Assembly (NCBI RefSeq): GCF_003254395.2
Contig: NC_037640.1
Location: forward strand, 5,624,289 to 5,688,288
Length of the DNA stretch: 64,000 nt
Direction: 5' to 3'
Source of the DNA: Apis mellifera
Taxonomy: Eukaryota > Arthropoda > Insecta > Hymenoptera > Apidae
Both the position numbers and the translations under genes were made by a program. Below are positions 1 to 13,950 of the stretch, one piece after another (positions within the stretch are counted from its first letter, which is position 1; each line of letters opens with the position of its first letter). The notes under the pieces were generated by a model. That model did not search any database, had not been told where the DNA came from, and was given only the letters and a program-made list of their open reading frames with translations.

Positions 1-2555
1 CCGCTATCATCAATTTCAAATTTCACTTAATTAAAATTCACGCGCCACGTATATGTATCTCTCATCGCTGTCATCATTCATAAAAAAAAAATCACACTTC
101 TTCTCGTATATTATTTAACAAAGAAACAAAAATTAACACGTCCAATCTTAAATACCATAAACAGTAATCCACGGCTTCCTCTATCATTTATTCTATCCCA
201 CACGTCTTACCCCATTCTCTTCCAAACGTTATAATATATCTGGTACGCTTCTTTCTTCTACGAACGCATCGTAATTGGCGGATCGTTCGCCCAGCCACGT
301 ATATTTTACCGTCCGCCACTTAATATCTCGTTTGCGTAGAAGGTTGAGGGAATAGGGGTTGCGTATTAAGAGCAGTAGTACCAACCGCGGCGTTCGTCCT
401 CCTCCCCCCCGCGTATCTGTCGGCCCTTCAATTGATCAACGTTGACTTATTCGAGATGGTGGAGCCGGTTCGGGTGAACAGGTGATCGCGTGTAATACAC
501 TTTTGATTGTATTTAGATGCGATTTTAAACGCGAGCTACGCGCAAACGTTCATCAATTCCTGTCCAACACTCGTTAATTCGACGTTACCCTCGGCTACCG
601 GTTGTTGGTTTTCTTCGATTTTTAACGAGCGGTATACACGGTATACAACACTGGTGGTGGACCCCGATGCTTGGTCGGTTATCAAGCAGTTTGTGCGTAT
701 ACGTTGGTGGTATCGAGAAACAGATGTTTCTACGGGTAACAGTGTGTTGGGGTGGTTGTGATGAATGATGGGGATACCTGGGTCGGGGAGTTTAATAATT
801 CTGGTCTGGTTTTTCCTCTCTGCATGTTTGATATCGTGTTTTAGTTCTTGTTCTTCGAGCTGGAAAATTGTCGTTGAGTTTCATTTATTTTTTTTTTTTA
901 TAACTGGGACGTTATTTCACGCACGCGCTTTTCTTTTTTTTTATCAAATAACGTTATTCCTCGACGAGATAATTTTTTCGACGAATTTCTTGTCCTCTTA
1001 ATTAGAAAATTTGTTTCATTTTGCATCAACGGATCTATGTAATAAAACCGTATCTGTTTTCTTGGAAAATTTATAAATTAACGAGATAAAAATCGACGAA
1101 TATTAAAATTTTTTCAATATAGATATATCTATAAAGATAACAATGAAGATACACGTTAAGTAATGGTTTATTTATTCCGTCGATACGATCTTGTCCATTG
1201 CTCCAACTCGTGTAATAGCAATCTCTGAGAGGCAAGTAAGAAGAGTCCTGTTTCCAGTTGAGCGCAACAAAGTAGCATCTGTCGTAGCTCGAAGGAGGAA
1301 AAGAACGATGGCTGGTTCGAAACGAGAGCGATAGGGTTCGTTGAGTTGGAAAATTCGTCAGCAGCTCTTAGCATGGTGGAGGAATGCTGACTGCGATTTA
1401 TTGCCGTAACCGTGTCCCGTCTTGCCAACCTGTGCCGTCAGTTCACCTTCGCGTTTTGCCTTGATAATTTATAGAAACAGTTTACACGGACTACCTTCGC
1501 GTCCGCTTCGTTGGCCAGGATTGTTGCGCGCTTGGTTTAGGATGTCGGGGGGACGTCACGACGAGGAGATCTCGAAGGCAACGATAAGATATCCATTGTG
1601 GGACAGTTCTATATCGAGATCGATCGGACGAATGCACTTGATTTCCCTTTTTTTCTTTTCCTTTCTTGGAAATCGAACATCAACAACGATAATCGAATTG
1701 AATTTTAATCGTCCTGTCCTTCGCGTTTACATCTCGTCGAGAAATAGAAGAAGATGCGATTAATATCATTATCAGTTGCAAGAATTATTACCCGTTGAAA
1801 AATTTCACGATAAATCGAGAAGGCAGATACAAGTATAAATTGTTGTTCACTCTCCAAATAAACATCACGATGACAAGATCAGAATATCAACGGAATATTA
1901 TTATATTCGAGCGTATCTCGCAATACTTCATAAATCTTCTCTCGATAAGATTCACGCAACTTCGTTAAATAAAATATTCGGAAGGGATCACACCCTCCCC
2001 ATAAACAAAACCTTTATCCAATCCTTCTAAGTTCAGTACCGAAATATCAATGAAACGCATCAATGAAAACAGAAAAGGAAAAATCCCACCCCTCTCTATC
2101 TCCACCATAAATCCATACCACCCTCGACCCAACCCACCTCACACCCTCAAAACCATCGCTTCATCGAGAGATATCCCCCATCCTCCAACAACGTACATTA
2201 CATCCATTCAATCCAGGATCTCCCCGAAGGAAGAATAGCGCTCCTCATCTCGAATGGCGAATCGGTTGGCGCGCGCAACGCAAAGTCCCCCTCCCTCCCC
2301 CCTTCCTGAGTTTCACCATTTCGATTCTCGCGAACGTCCACATCGAGTGGAGGACGAAGCAAGGGTAACTACGTCTCAATAGGCCGGCATCTCGGAGGAG
2401 CAAGGCTCCTAATATGGGATTGAGCGCAACAACCACCCGTGGAAGATGGAGTTTCGAGGTGGAGAGAAGAAGGGCGGGGAAGAGGAACGGAAAGGAAACA
2501 GCTAGTACTGTAAATTATTATTGCCGCTAGTTTCTTGCCCGGAGCCGGTGTTACA

Positions 2556-2579
2556 CTCTCTCTCTCTCTCTCTCTCTCC
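2556..2579 (+). repeat. (CT)n microsatellite
   Basis: About 12 CT units, followed by a longer pyrimidine-rich stretch. Confidence 0.95.
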
Positions 2580-5500
2580 TGCTTTTCTTTTGTTCTCCTT
2601 CTCGATCTCCCTCCACTTTGTTCCACTCTAGTTTCTCCTCTTCCCTCTCTTTCCAATTTTTCTTCCTCTTCTTCGTCCCTCCCTCCGAGACGTTTATTCT
2701 ACGTTTTCTCCACTCCCGCTCGTTTCCTAAGTTCTATAAGTTGTATCTTCGCGAAGAAGAAGAAGAAGAAGAGGAGGCGGAATTTCGCTCGGCGGAACAT
2801 CCTCCCTCGGGAGGAGCAAAAAAGCGCATCATCTCGGCCCCGTCATTTCTCCTCGAGGTGGAAAACGATTTCCACGCCGGTAAACCCCGTCAACCAGTGG
2901 TGGATGATCGCGAAATTGTCTAGAAGCAGAGTCCCTCTCCTTCTCGCCCGAACGGCTGACCGTGCGATTCTCCGTTTTCTTGCGATCCCCTCGGGAATAT
3001 TCGCTTCCCCGTCGAAGATGTCGAAGTCTCCGTCAGACTATTGCCTTCTGTATCACTGGTAATGATTGTGTAGAGGCAGATCGAGGAAAGGACAAGGAGG
3101 TTTTTGCAAGAGGATGATGATCGAGAGAGAGAGAGAGGGATTTTTTTTCGTGTTCACGACAAGTTACGACACCTTCGCGGTCGAGATCGGTATCTTTACG
3201 AGAGGATTTCGAACGAGACAAGCGGAAATTTGGGGATATTGATCGAACGTGGGTGGTGTCTTCGAAACAATATATCCATGAATAGTTCTTTCGTCGAATG
3301 GTATGAAGTTACATTTAAAAAAAGAAAAAGAAGATATCTGTTCCAAAAATTTTTCATTTCTTCTTATACATCGAGGAATTGGTAACTTTAAGCAATCTAT
3401 CTGTCTATCCATCTATCAACGATACAACTTTCGAATTTAATCCTTAGAAATATAAAAACTCCAAAGTATCCTGAAATCTGGCCCAGATCTCGAACCATTC
3501 TTTTCGACTCAATCTCCATTGAATTTTTGTCCCCATTGTCTCGAAAACTTCCTCGGAGGGCGAGAAACAATTCCTATCCACCGAGTTCTCACCGAATTGC
3601 GCAACGTAACCCCGCGGAATTCCTCGAGAATTCCGCTCATTAGGTGGTCGAGATCGCGCGTGTCGATCGGGATTGTTGATCGATGATTCATCTCGATGCT
3701 TGGTGCACGGACACCTGCGACACAGGATCGTCGTTTCTCTCCTATCTCCTCCCTACCCTCAGGGTCGCGACACGGCTGCCTATTTTCACCGTTACGCAAT
3801 ACCCGGTGAATCCTCTTCCTGACTTTCGGCCAAATGTCGTGCGAAACGAGACGACAAAGCTTCTTCAAGTTTTTCAAGCGTTGGTATCCGCGCGCGCGTT
3901 GCGTCATCCATTATTAGCTATGTATTTATATACGCGCACCTACGACGGTAGGATCCACACACGATGGATGAAATTAAATTGGCTTTTGTTTCGCGATTTT
4001 TCCCCTTTTTTTCGCAGCCGATCGAGAAGGATCGCGAGGAGGAGTATTGTTGTTGAGTAATGGAGACAATTGAGAAGAGAATGCGAAGCGCCACGATTTC
4101 GTTTTGCCAGAAAGTAGAGGGTTTTAATCATTAACAATGGAAAAATATATTTTTGCGATTTTTAAAATTGCTATACAGTAGCTGGAATATTATAAAAATT
4201 TCAATAAAGATCGTGACTTAAATATTCCGGAAGATCGAAAGTTTTCGAAAAATGTTCACGGAAAATAAAATCGATTCTAGCTTCTGAATATTAATCAATT
4301 ATGTAACGTTCGATTCTATATCTCAACTTACGGTAGTTTAGATAGACTTTTGTTATCATAAAAATCGCATCAAGTAGTCCGGAAGAAGAACTCGTCGTGG
4401 TGCGGGGCGAGACGATAAAAAGCGAGGCAGAAACGATTCGAAGAGGAAAGAAAGGGGAAAGAGGACGAGGGGTATTGGCAGTAGGTGGTCGTAGAGAGAA
4501 AGACACGTCTACTCTAACGGAGAGGAGCCAAGAGAAGGCGTGACAACGGCTCCGCTTAGCATAACAATATTTACTACTAGAAGACACTTAAGAGACTTGA
4601 ATATTCTATGCGCGGGCCTCGCCTAGCCATTGCATAACCACACCAGTCCTGTATAATTACGTGTCGAGGATGGGACAGGATCGTTTTCCTCGTCGAGGAG
4701 ATCGTCCACGGGTCGAAGAATCGAACGATTCCCCGACCTATCGGCGAGGAAAGCTCCGACGAGGGATAAGGGTTTTAATTGATAGACGCTATTCAGATGT
4801 CAGTCATTCGATGATTACCCGCGTTGGGACTACCGATGGAGTCGTACATGGTGGTAGGATGATGATCGTTTTAGACGACTCTTCATTGATTCTGGCTTTT
4901 ATTGAATAAGCGGAGATATTTGAGAGGAATCCTGTTCCGCGTGGGAGGATATGTGCAATTTGCTTGGAAATTGATGGCAGATTTGTTACGATATAATGTA
5001 ATCAAAAATCGTCGAGTTTGAAACATTTGCGGAAATTAAGTACTGGATCGATTGAAATTAAAATATCCAATAAATGTGCATCGATCAATGATTAAAATAT
5101 TCAACGCAATAGGATAATAAAAAAAGAAAATGTAACGAAATCCAAAAGGATTGTATATATATTAATATATTTATAAAAAAAAAAATGTCTATTGATAAAA
5201 ATGCAAAGGGGACAATAAGCCTATGATTAGATTCAAAAGAAGTAAAAATAATTTTATTTTTTTTATATTAGATTTTTGAAAGCCAACTCTCTCGCGAAAA
5301 GTAGTATAGACTCGAATTCGTGGGCGTGAATTTGTTTTTCAACCTCCGCTAATCTCGAACAATTCAATTGCAGGGTATCGAAACAGCTCGTTTCACCTAC
5401 CGATCGCGATATCCACGTATGCAAGTACGTCTAATAACAGGCAACGAGGGGAGGTGGCCCGACTTATCGATTAATCGTCGCCCATTGTAATTTCACTATT

Positions 5501-8500
5501 AGCTCTCTCGAACAAAGAAGAAATAAAAAAAATAAAAAGAGACACGAGATACACGCCGCTTGCGAAACCGACCAAAGAGATATTATCTTACGGCGACGAT
5601 TACGCGCGAATACGCGCGTACTTTCTAATTGCGAGAGCGTCCGCGGATGTCGTCGACTGGCCTCACTACGTGATAAGTGAAAATATCTCGTAAACCGTTG
5701 GCGAGAGCCATGGCCGACGTGATTCTAAAGTTAGGTACTGACTGGGATATAAACACTGTGTCTTGACATTCGAACGACACCAGTAGAGATACATAAAATT
5801 CATTTAACTTTTAGAAATCGGTTAGTTTGAGATGATAGATTGTTAATTAATTTACAGATTGTCCCCGAAATCATAGTATAAACTATGGGATGGATAATGA
5901 TTCTACACGTAAAAATAAATCGAAGAAAAAGAATAACATTTTTTTGTTCGAGGCTTCGTTTTCGAGTAAATCAAGTTTGAAAAATTTTTAGGTTATAAAT
6001 TGAGAAAGACGTTAATCGAAGTTCATTTATTAAATTATAAAACAATTTACATGACATTACCTTTTATTATTAATGAATTGATGAAATTCTTCTTAACATA
6101 GACCATTCTTGTCAAATGATAAAATTTTATTGCTGCACTATTTCATTATCGTTAATAAGTGTATCAATTTGACAGGTAAAAAGAATTACACATGTATAAA
6201 AAAAATCGATGAAAGTAAAAGTTTGAAATAGAATCAGCTTCCCTATTTTAAACTTCGCAATGACTATAATTTGTCTGCTTCTTGAGGATCAAAATCGAAT
6301 ATATACCGAAGTTCGTATTCCACTCGATAAACTTTATTAACCGAACAAATCGCACACTATCAATATCAACACTATTATTCGATCGTATAGACGCCAAAAT
6401 TGATGTCCACTCGTCAACTGAATTACAATTAACGATAACAATAACGTAAAAAAATGGCAATCGAGGTAAACAGGCAGCCATTTTCTTATCGTTACTTCCT
6501 ATCGATTCAATGAAATCTCGAGATCTCGAAGAGATCATAACGAACGATCCCTATATTCAGAACGAAGATCCTTATCTCCAAGTCTGTTCAATCTTCTAAC
6601 AATATTTTGCCCTAGATGATCGACCGCAAAATAAAAAAGACAAGGAAAAATTATATTTCAAGAATAATAAAAAGAAAAGATTCTATTCTCTCGTTATTTC
6701 TACTTTCGATGTGCAATTATCGATAAGAGTCGATATCTCGATAAAATCCTACGTAATAGCAATAATTACCAAGATGGAGCCACTTTCTTGTTAGAATTAT
6801 TCAGAAAGAAATCAATCGAAATGAACCGAATGAATATATACGTTTTCATTAAAATGAGAATATAGAATTAGATATATAAATCAACAAATAAATAAAAAAA
6901 TAAACAAAACGTTAGCTGCTATGTAACATGTTAGTCGTTTAAGATGATTTTTATTTTATATCAATTCACTTATCGATACTTTATATCATTTTATCATCAA
7001 AATATTTTAGATTTTTTTATATATATAACATCAAAAAACATTAAAAGTATGTAAATAGCAATAGTTAAATGCAATATTATACGAAATAAATGTTTGAAAT
7101 TCAACAATTTATAATAACATTTGAAGAAAGACACAAACATGGCAGCTAACATATTAAAACATAACCAAGCAATCCGAAATAGAACAGAATAAAATAAATT
7201 GGAAAACAAATACATACGAGAAAGAAGTATTTCGACGACATATGTACATTTTTCAATTCTGGAATGCTTTTTTCAGAAAATGAAATATCCATTCTAACCT
7301 CTCAATGATGAAGTTGAAATCTTCTTTCCAACGAACAGATTTTAGACGAAATAAATAATTTTGAAGAAATTTACACTGTTTATTTTTGACACAGAATTTT
7401 ATATTTATTGATATTACTTTTATACACTATGAAGAGATAAAATAAAAAATTAAATTTTATTCGATGTACAGAAAACGACACAGTTCGAGTATAAAGAAAC
7501 GAATCTATGACGCATAGAGGGCGACAGTGAGAGGTTAATAAGCATCGCCATTTCACACATGCTTAACCTCTTTAATTGTATATTTCGATCTCTCGAAATC
7601 CGCATCAATCAACAGATAATTTTCTCTTCTATTAGCTTAGAGTCTAAGATTTATAACGAAATAATCGTTCAATTGCCGGATCATTCGACGGACAAATGAG
7701 TCGGTTTATCGGCCTTTAGAATTCAGTCCAATCGTGAGATACGTGCTCCCGTGGGGCATAAATCGCATAAGTCTTTCTAGTCGATAGAAACCGTACTCGC
7801 ATATCTATATTCGCGTTATTCGGTACACGTAATCGGTTTGTACTTCGAGTACCTATTTTCTTGGAAGAAAGCATTAGAAACATTATGCTTTCAAGATACG
7901 AGAGTTGGCAAGAGTGAAAGTTCATATACGTAAAGTTACGTCAAAACGAGATACCGAAAAACTTGTGCATAAAAACTCGACGCGTGTTAACATTCATGTG
8001 GCCAATAGAATATTACGCAATGAGTCATACATTATATGCTGACAAGTACGAGCAAATATCTTTTCAACGAAATTTCATTTTGTGTAATAATTACAGTAAT
8101 AATAAAATTGTGTGTGAATTAATTGTAAGATACGGATTGTTGGAAAGGTAAAATCGAATGATAATTTCGTTTTTTATATTGATTTCTACTTTACAATCTA
8201 AATGATAAATTCTAAATGCTGGTTTGAATGGTTTGAATTGTTTTCGATAAATTATCATCTAGTTTCTCTTAATCTATTCGAGACTGATAGCATTTCATAA
8301 TACAAAAGAAAGAAGGAATAATGTAACCTATGTTTTGAAGATATAAAATATATATAATCATTTGATGAAAACTATTAGAAATAAAATTATAAAATAAAAA
8401 AAAGTTGTAAAAATTGATTCCAGAAAATTGTTTTATAACAATAATAAAATCCTCTCGAATGGATTAATTTGATAAATTATTGAAAAATATGTATGATCGT

Positions 8501-8840
8501 TTGTTGCATCAATGGCGTGCCTAACCTAAAATTTTCTCTCTTTAAGTGATGTGAAGAAATTATTCTGCATTTTAAACAATTTTCTAACAAATTAATATAA
8601 AACAGCGATTATATATACGAGAAAAGTTTTTGTATTCGTAGAAATTATTCATTTCTAATTGATTTCTATTAAAAAATTATCGAAATCAAAAGTGTTGTCA
8701 ATTGCTTTCGTATAATAATAATCGATACCAATCGTTCGTATAATTAATATAATAAATATTTATTTTTTTGTTATTTTAATAAGTATAGTTTTATATATTT
8801 TAATATTTTGTATTAATATTTATCCAATCTTGATAAATTC

Positions 8841-8888
8841 ATTTATATATTGATAATATTTATCATTATATATTATCAATATATAAAT
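8841..8888. repeat. perfect 17-bp inverted repeat, 14-bp loop
   Basis: Arm atttatatattgataat at 8841-8857 and its exact reverse complement at 8872-8888. It lies in a very AT-rich stretch. Confidence 0.85.
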
Positions 8889-11265
8889 TATATATATATA
8901 TTATTACAATTTATATTTTTTATTGCCAATAGAATTTCTAAATTCTTCACAAAAATATAAAAGTAAAAAGAGAAAAAGAAAAATATCCATCATAAAAGGA
9001 GAGAAAACATCTATACTATCGGAAAAATAGCAGTAGCAATAACGGTCAATCTCTCGTACACAAGCCCGTTATCTAGCTCGGTTTCATTAAGCGTTGCAAC
9101 GTAATTCCCCGTGGTCTTGCGATTAATTTTAATTTCCGGCGGGAGGGGTGGCGAGAGCAGCAATGAACCGCTGTGCGTCGATAATTAAACGATCGCCAAT
9201 CGATCACGATAACTCTCGATCCATGGACCGTAAAACCTTCCTATCGACGATAACGCCAACATATCGGATCTTTTAATTACGATCGGTAGCGTGCTACGCC
9301 ATTGCAAATCACAAACGATCGTCCTCGACCCTGGCCAATGATCAGGCTAACCGATTCCTTCTCGTATCGCGTGTTGTATCTCTGATATTACCGATCCATC
9401 GATCTGTGGCTCGATCATTTACGGCATAGCCATTGCTGGTACGAAAATATAAACGTTAGATATGTGATGTTAATTCTTTTCTAGTTTCGTTGGAATTCCA
9501 GAAAATCAAGAAGTATCGGTGAAACGATTGTTGGCATCCGGTTCCACGCCTTTTTCGTGCCGATTATCCGGATCGTTTGGAATTATGTTTCTCGCCTTGT
9601 GTCTCCTTCAAGTATTAATTACGAGTAGATAATCGGAAAAAAATACAGGATTATGGATCAAGGAGGGTAGTTTGCATACAATGAGAATTGCGTATATGAT
9701 AATCGAAGAAGAAAACTCGTTTCATAATATCAGTTTTGTAGCGAAATATCTGTGGGATATTTTGATTTGATGTTGAGGATATGAATCTTGATTTGTTGAT
9801 CTTTTCTAATTGTTTTATGTTCCCTTAGAGTAAAAGGAAGAAATTTTATGAAATTGTATTGTTGAATGTTTAACAAAGATTGGAATATAATAATAACAAA
9901 AAAAATGAAATTGAAAATCTTGCACATTCAGATGATACAATATAATTCTAAAGTTAAATATATTAAAATTTTCATCAATTTTAATTTATTCAATTTCTCA
10001 GAGAATATCATTAGAGTTACACTATCCCAAGGTAATTCTGATCAAACTATTATATTCATAGAATTCTCAATTGAACAAGATTGATTCTATTCCCAAGACA
10101 ACTCCAATCCATCACTATCTCTCCTTCTAATTTCAAATTTTTAATAATTTCACATTACAGAAAGACAAGAACAATAAAGCAAAAAAGATGGATTAAAGAA
10201 GAAAGCAGGAGAAAGCGATATCCTCTTTCTCCAGGATAAATTGACGTAACTAATCCCACACGGCGTTTTATTATCCTTCATTATCGAAGCACAAATTATA
10301 ATCCACGAATAGCGTTTGGCGTTTATGGAGGCAGTACCTATGAAAACTAACCTATATTCTTTATTCCTGGCGCATGTCGTCGAGACCGTCGTTGGATCGA
10401 ACAATGCGTTCGTCCCACGCCGCGCCATGGTGCACTACCTCGTTCCATGCTGGATCTGCTATCTATGGGGCAAGAGTAACACATGTACTTAGTAGAAACG
10501 GTCCTGTGGAGAACATTCTGTGGAATCTAATTTATTGGCAAGACGATTGTGTGAGAGAGAACATATCTAGACAATTGATGAGAAATTAAGTTTGAATGGA
10601 TGTTGTGGCATTCGTGGGCGTAATTGTATAGATTATTTGATGTCGTGGAAGTGGAAGAATCATGGGCTCATAGTTTTAGAATTTTGATATTTAATGATTG
10701 AGAATAATTATGGAAGAAGAACAAACATAAGTATTTAGAGGTTATGTGTATTATTGAGTCAATGGGATGATTATGAAAATATTGCAATATAAGATTGATT
10801 AAAAATTAAAGAAACCAGATATACTTATTGTTAAAATTGATTATAGGATTCACGTTTAAATATTATGGCTAATATGTATCGAAAAAGATATTTTAAGTTT
10901 ATATAATTACATTGTTGAAATTTCATATATTAGGACGTGATAAATGTGAATATATTGTTTACTTATTGAAATGCTGAATAATAAAGTATTTACATATATA
11001 ATGTAGTATATTGAGACATTTATATATCTAGATCATTTATATTTAGATAATTAGGATAATTGTATATAGAAATATTGAATTATTATATTAGAATAGGCTA
11101 GGTTATACTATTGGAATAATATTTAAACATTGATTGTTGATATTTGATATATTGAAGTAATAGAATATGTAGGAATGCTATATTGTTTATATTTGAATAT
11201 TAAACATTGAAATATTTATATGCTGGTGCATTGAAGCATTTGCATATAAAGTATTGAAATATTTT

Positions 11266-11420
11266 GTATTTATCTTAGAATATCTATTGGATTGCAGTCT
11301 TGGATTCTTACTTATTGGAATATTAGGATATTGAACTATTTTGTTAGTGTATTTATCTTAGAATATCTATCGGATTGCAGTATTGGATTCTTACTTATTG
11401 GAATATTAGGATATTGATGT
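11266..11420 (+). repeat. 83-bp tandem duplication in AT-rich sequence
   Basis: gtatttatcttagaatatct followed by ggattgcagt and ggattcttacttattggaat occurs at 11266 and again at 11349 with few differences. The surrounding 10900-11470 is itself a degenerate series of TATTGAAATATT-like words. Confidence 0.9.
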
Positions 11421-12078
11421 GTATTATATATTCATTGAAATATTGCAGTATTTTAAGATTTATATAACGATTTTATTTTATTTTTTAATTTTAAAATGTA
11501 TTGAATAAACTAAACAATTTATTTATCTAATTAAAATATTTTAATTCAACTTTATATTGTTATAAATTCTTATAATAATTAGATTGAAATATAACTCTGA
11601 GTGGATATGAATAACAATAAAAATCGTTACGATGGTGAGCGTAGAAGCAGTGCCACATCCTTTTTCGCTGTCCCTCGAAGGAGACGTTGTATGTCTCAGG
11701 TTTCAGAGTTTCGGGTCGAAAGCGACCGGTCTTGTTCGGGGATTCTGTGGTTTCCGCGACGCGGAAATCGATACAACGCGTCCAAAAGGAAGAAAGCCCC
11801 TGCGATGCCTCGTCGTCGGGAAGCATTAGATCCTTGGTGATTGGGTTTCTTCGTGAACAGAAAGAAAACGTTAGTTCAAACTTTGATCTCATTTTATTCG
11901 TTTTTAGCTTGCAGCGTCTATAGGTACATGTTAGCATTTATTCTTTTTTATCTTCCAAATGAATGAACATTTTAGATATCTTTACAATAGCAAAACTTTT
12001 TTATTTAATTAATTAAAAAAGAACTAAAAATTAAGAATTTATTTTTTCTTCCAAATAAAAATCAGACCATGAAGTAAG

Positions 12079-12096
12079 ATATATATATATATATAT
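12079..12096 (+). repeat. (AT)n microsatellite
   Basis: Uninterrupted alternating AT run. Confidence 0.95.
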
Positions 12097-13764
12097 GAAA
12101 CACATACTTTCTAACAAAAGATTTGAAATGTCCATTTGTCCTATTAGCTTAACAGTCATTCATAAACTGTTGCAAGCTCAAATTCCACCATCCAAACAAC
12201 GAAGACACATCAGACAGCATAAATCAACGAGCAAATCTCGATAAGTCCTGAATGAAACGACATCCTACGAGCTAAACTTGTCATTTTCATGATTCTCTGC
12301 ACGTGCCATTGTACACGGAACATAACGTCTCGACGGATTTCTATGAGAGCGACGATGCGTTGCAATGTGTTGTGTCTGTTCCATGGTAAACGTGGGTCGT
12401 GCATTATTCTCTAGTAGACGGACGCTAGAGAAACGTATTTTTCACTTCGAAATCTTATTTGCGAAATGCGATTTACGCGCACGCATGCACCAATAGCATC
12501 GATAATCGCACAACGAACCTTTGCTTTTTCCTTTTTTCCCTATGGAAACGCGACCGCAAAGAAGCGACATCTATAGAGTTCTTGGAGGTTTTCAGTTGTG
12601 ACCTAGTAAGTGGATATATTTTTCGCGGTTTTTCGTTTTTCTCGATAATCTTTTGTAAGTGATCATAAACGTATGAGATATTTATTATTGTTCATTAAAA
12701 TTGGAGTGTTTATTGATTTGATTTGTAGTTTTATATAGTTTTTGATGTAGTGTTATAAATACGAAGTATTTTATTCGTACCATGATTAAGAGGTTAGGAC
12801 AATGTCGTTGATTTTGATCATATAAATATCACGTTTGAAAAAATTTAAATCAAATTTAATTTACATTATTTACAGTACAACGTTTTTATTCTGATGATCC
12901 AGTTCTTATGCAAGAAAAACAGAAAAACAGCTACTTGAGAGAAGAGAATCGGTCTTCAATTCTGATTTCTTCGTGAAAATGCATACCAGTATACGGATGT
13001 AATTAATGGTAAGCAGAGCATAATTAACATGACTGTCATTAAGCGAGCGTCATTGGGTCGAAACGTTTCTCTTCTAATATGGAATTCGGTTAAAATCATG
13101 TTACGTTTATTTTTCGTCCTAATTAATGTTTTCCCCTCTTTGTTAACACATTGTTCATGGATCATATTTGTGGATTCTACGTTAAATTATCATTGTCGTT
13201 GATCTCTCAATTTTTCAAAATTCTTCAATCCTTGCAAATTAACTCAAACGAAATATATCTCTTCGTATCTATTAAAAATCAAATAAATCTCGAAAAATCT
13301 CGTATATCGTTATCCATTGATATTAATTACTCTCTCCGGCTTAGAGACAAGGTTGGTAGGAATGGAGAAAGGTATAATAGGAGCACGTTTCTCGTCTGTG
13401 TGTTGCGTACGATATTTACATTGTAACGGGGCGGATAGCAACGTGTCGACGACCTCGTATCTTCGGTTATACATTCCTGCTCGTCGAACTGCTAACGCGA
13501 TATACTCCTAATTAGTAGAACGAGCCGTTTGTGCTTTATTGTTGCCGAGTTATTGCCGTCATTATTTTCTTGGCTATGAAACACTTTTTGCCATCGAATC
13601 ATTGCACTTTTTGACGGGTTATCAAAATGTTTTGCTCGTACCTCGGATATAAATCTAATGTGTAACGGATTTTCAATTTTATTGGCGGACGAAAGTGGCA
13701 AAAAGGAATTTTATATTAATCTAATTGGTATGTTCGGATTTATAGGTGAGTCAAAACTTGTTAT

Positions 13765-13950
13765 AGTTTTGGTTGATTTGAAGGTTAATTGGATAAGTTG
13801 AGGTTAGGAAATTGAATATTAATTGCAAACATAAGAATTAATTATGTATCTTATGTAATTAGCATGTTAGATAAGTGAATCATGTTTAAATTGTTACGAT
13901 TTGATCGATTTGGAGATTAATTAGATAGATTGAGGTTAGGAAATATTTAT
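13765..13950 (+). repeat. diverged direct repeat containing gaggttagga
   Basis: A segment with ggttaattggataag and ttgaggttaggaaat near 13785-13812 recurs as agattaattagatagat and tgaggttaggaaat near 13913-13944. Confidence 0.5.

Noticed and set aside
2535..3062. 175-codon + strand open frame
   Set aside because: The product is Ser/Leu/Phe/Arg low complexity generated by CT and GAA repeats, with no domain and no splice context.
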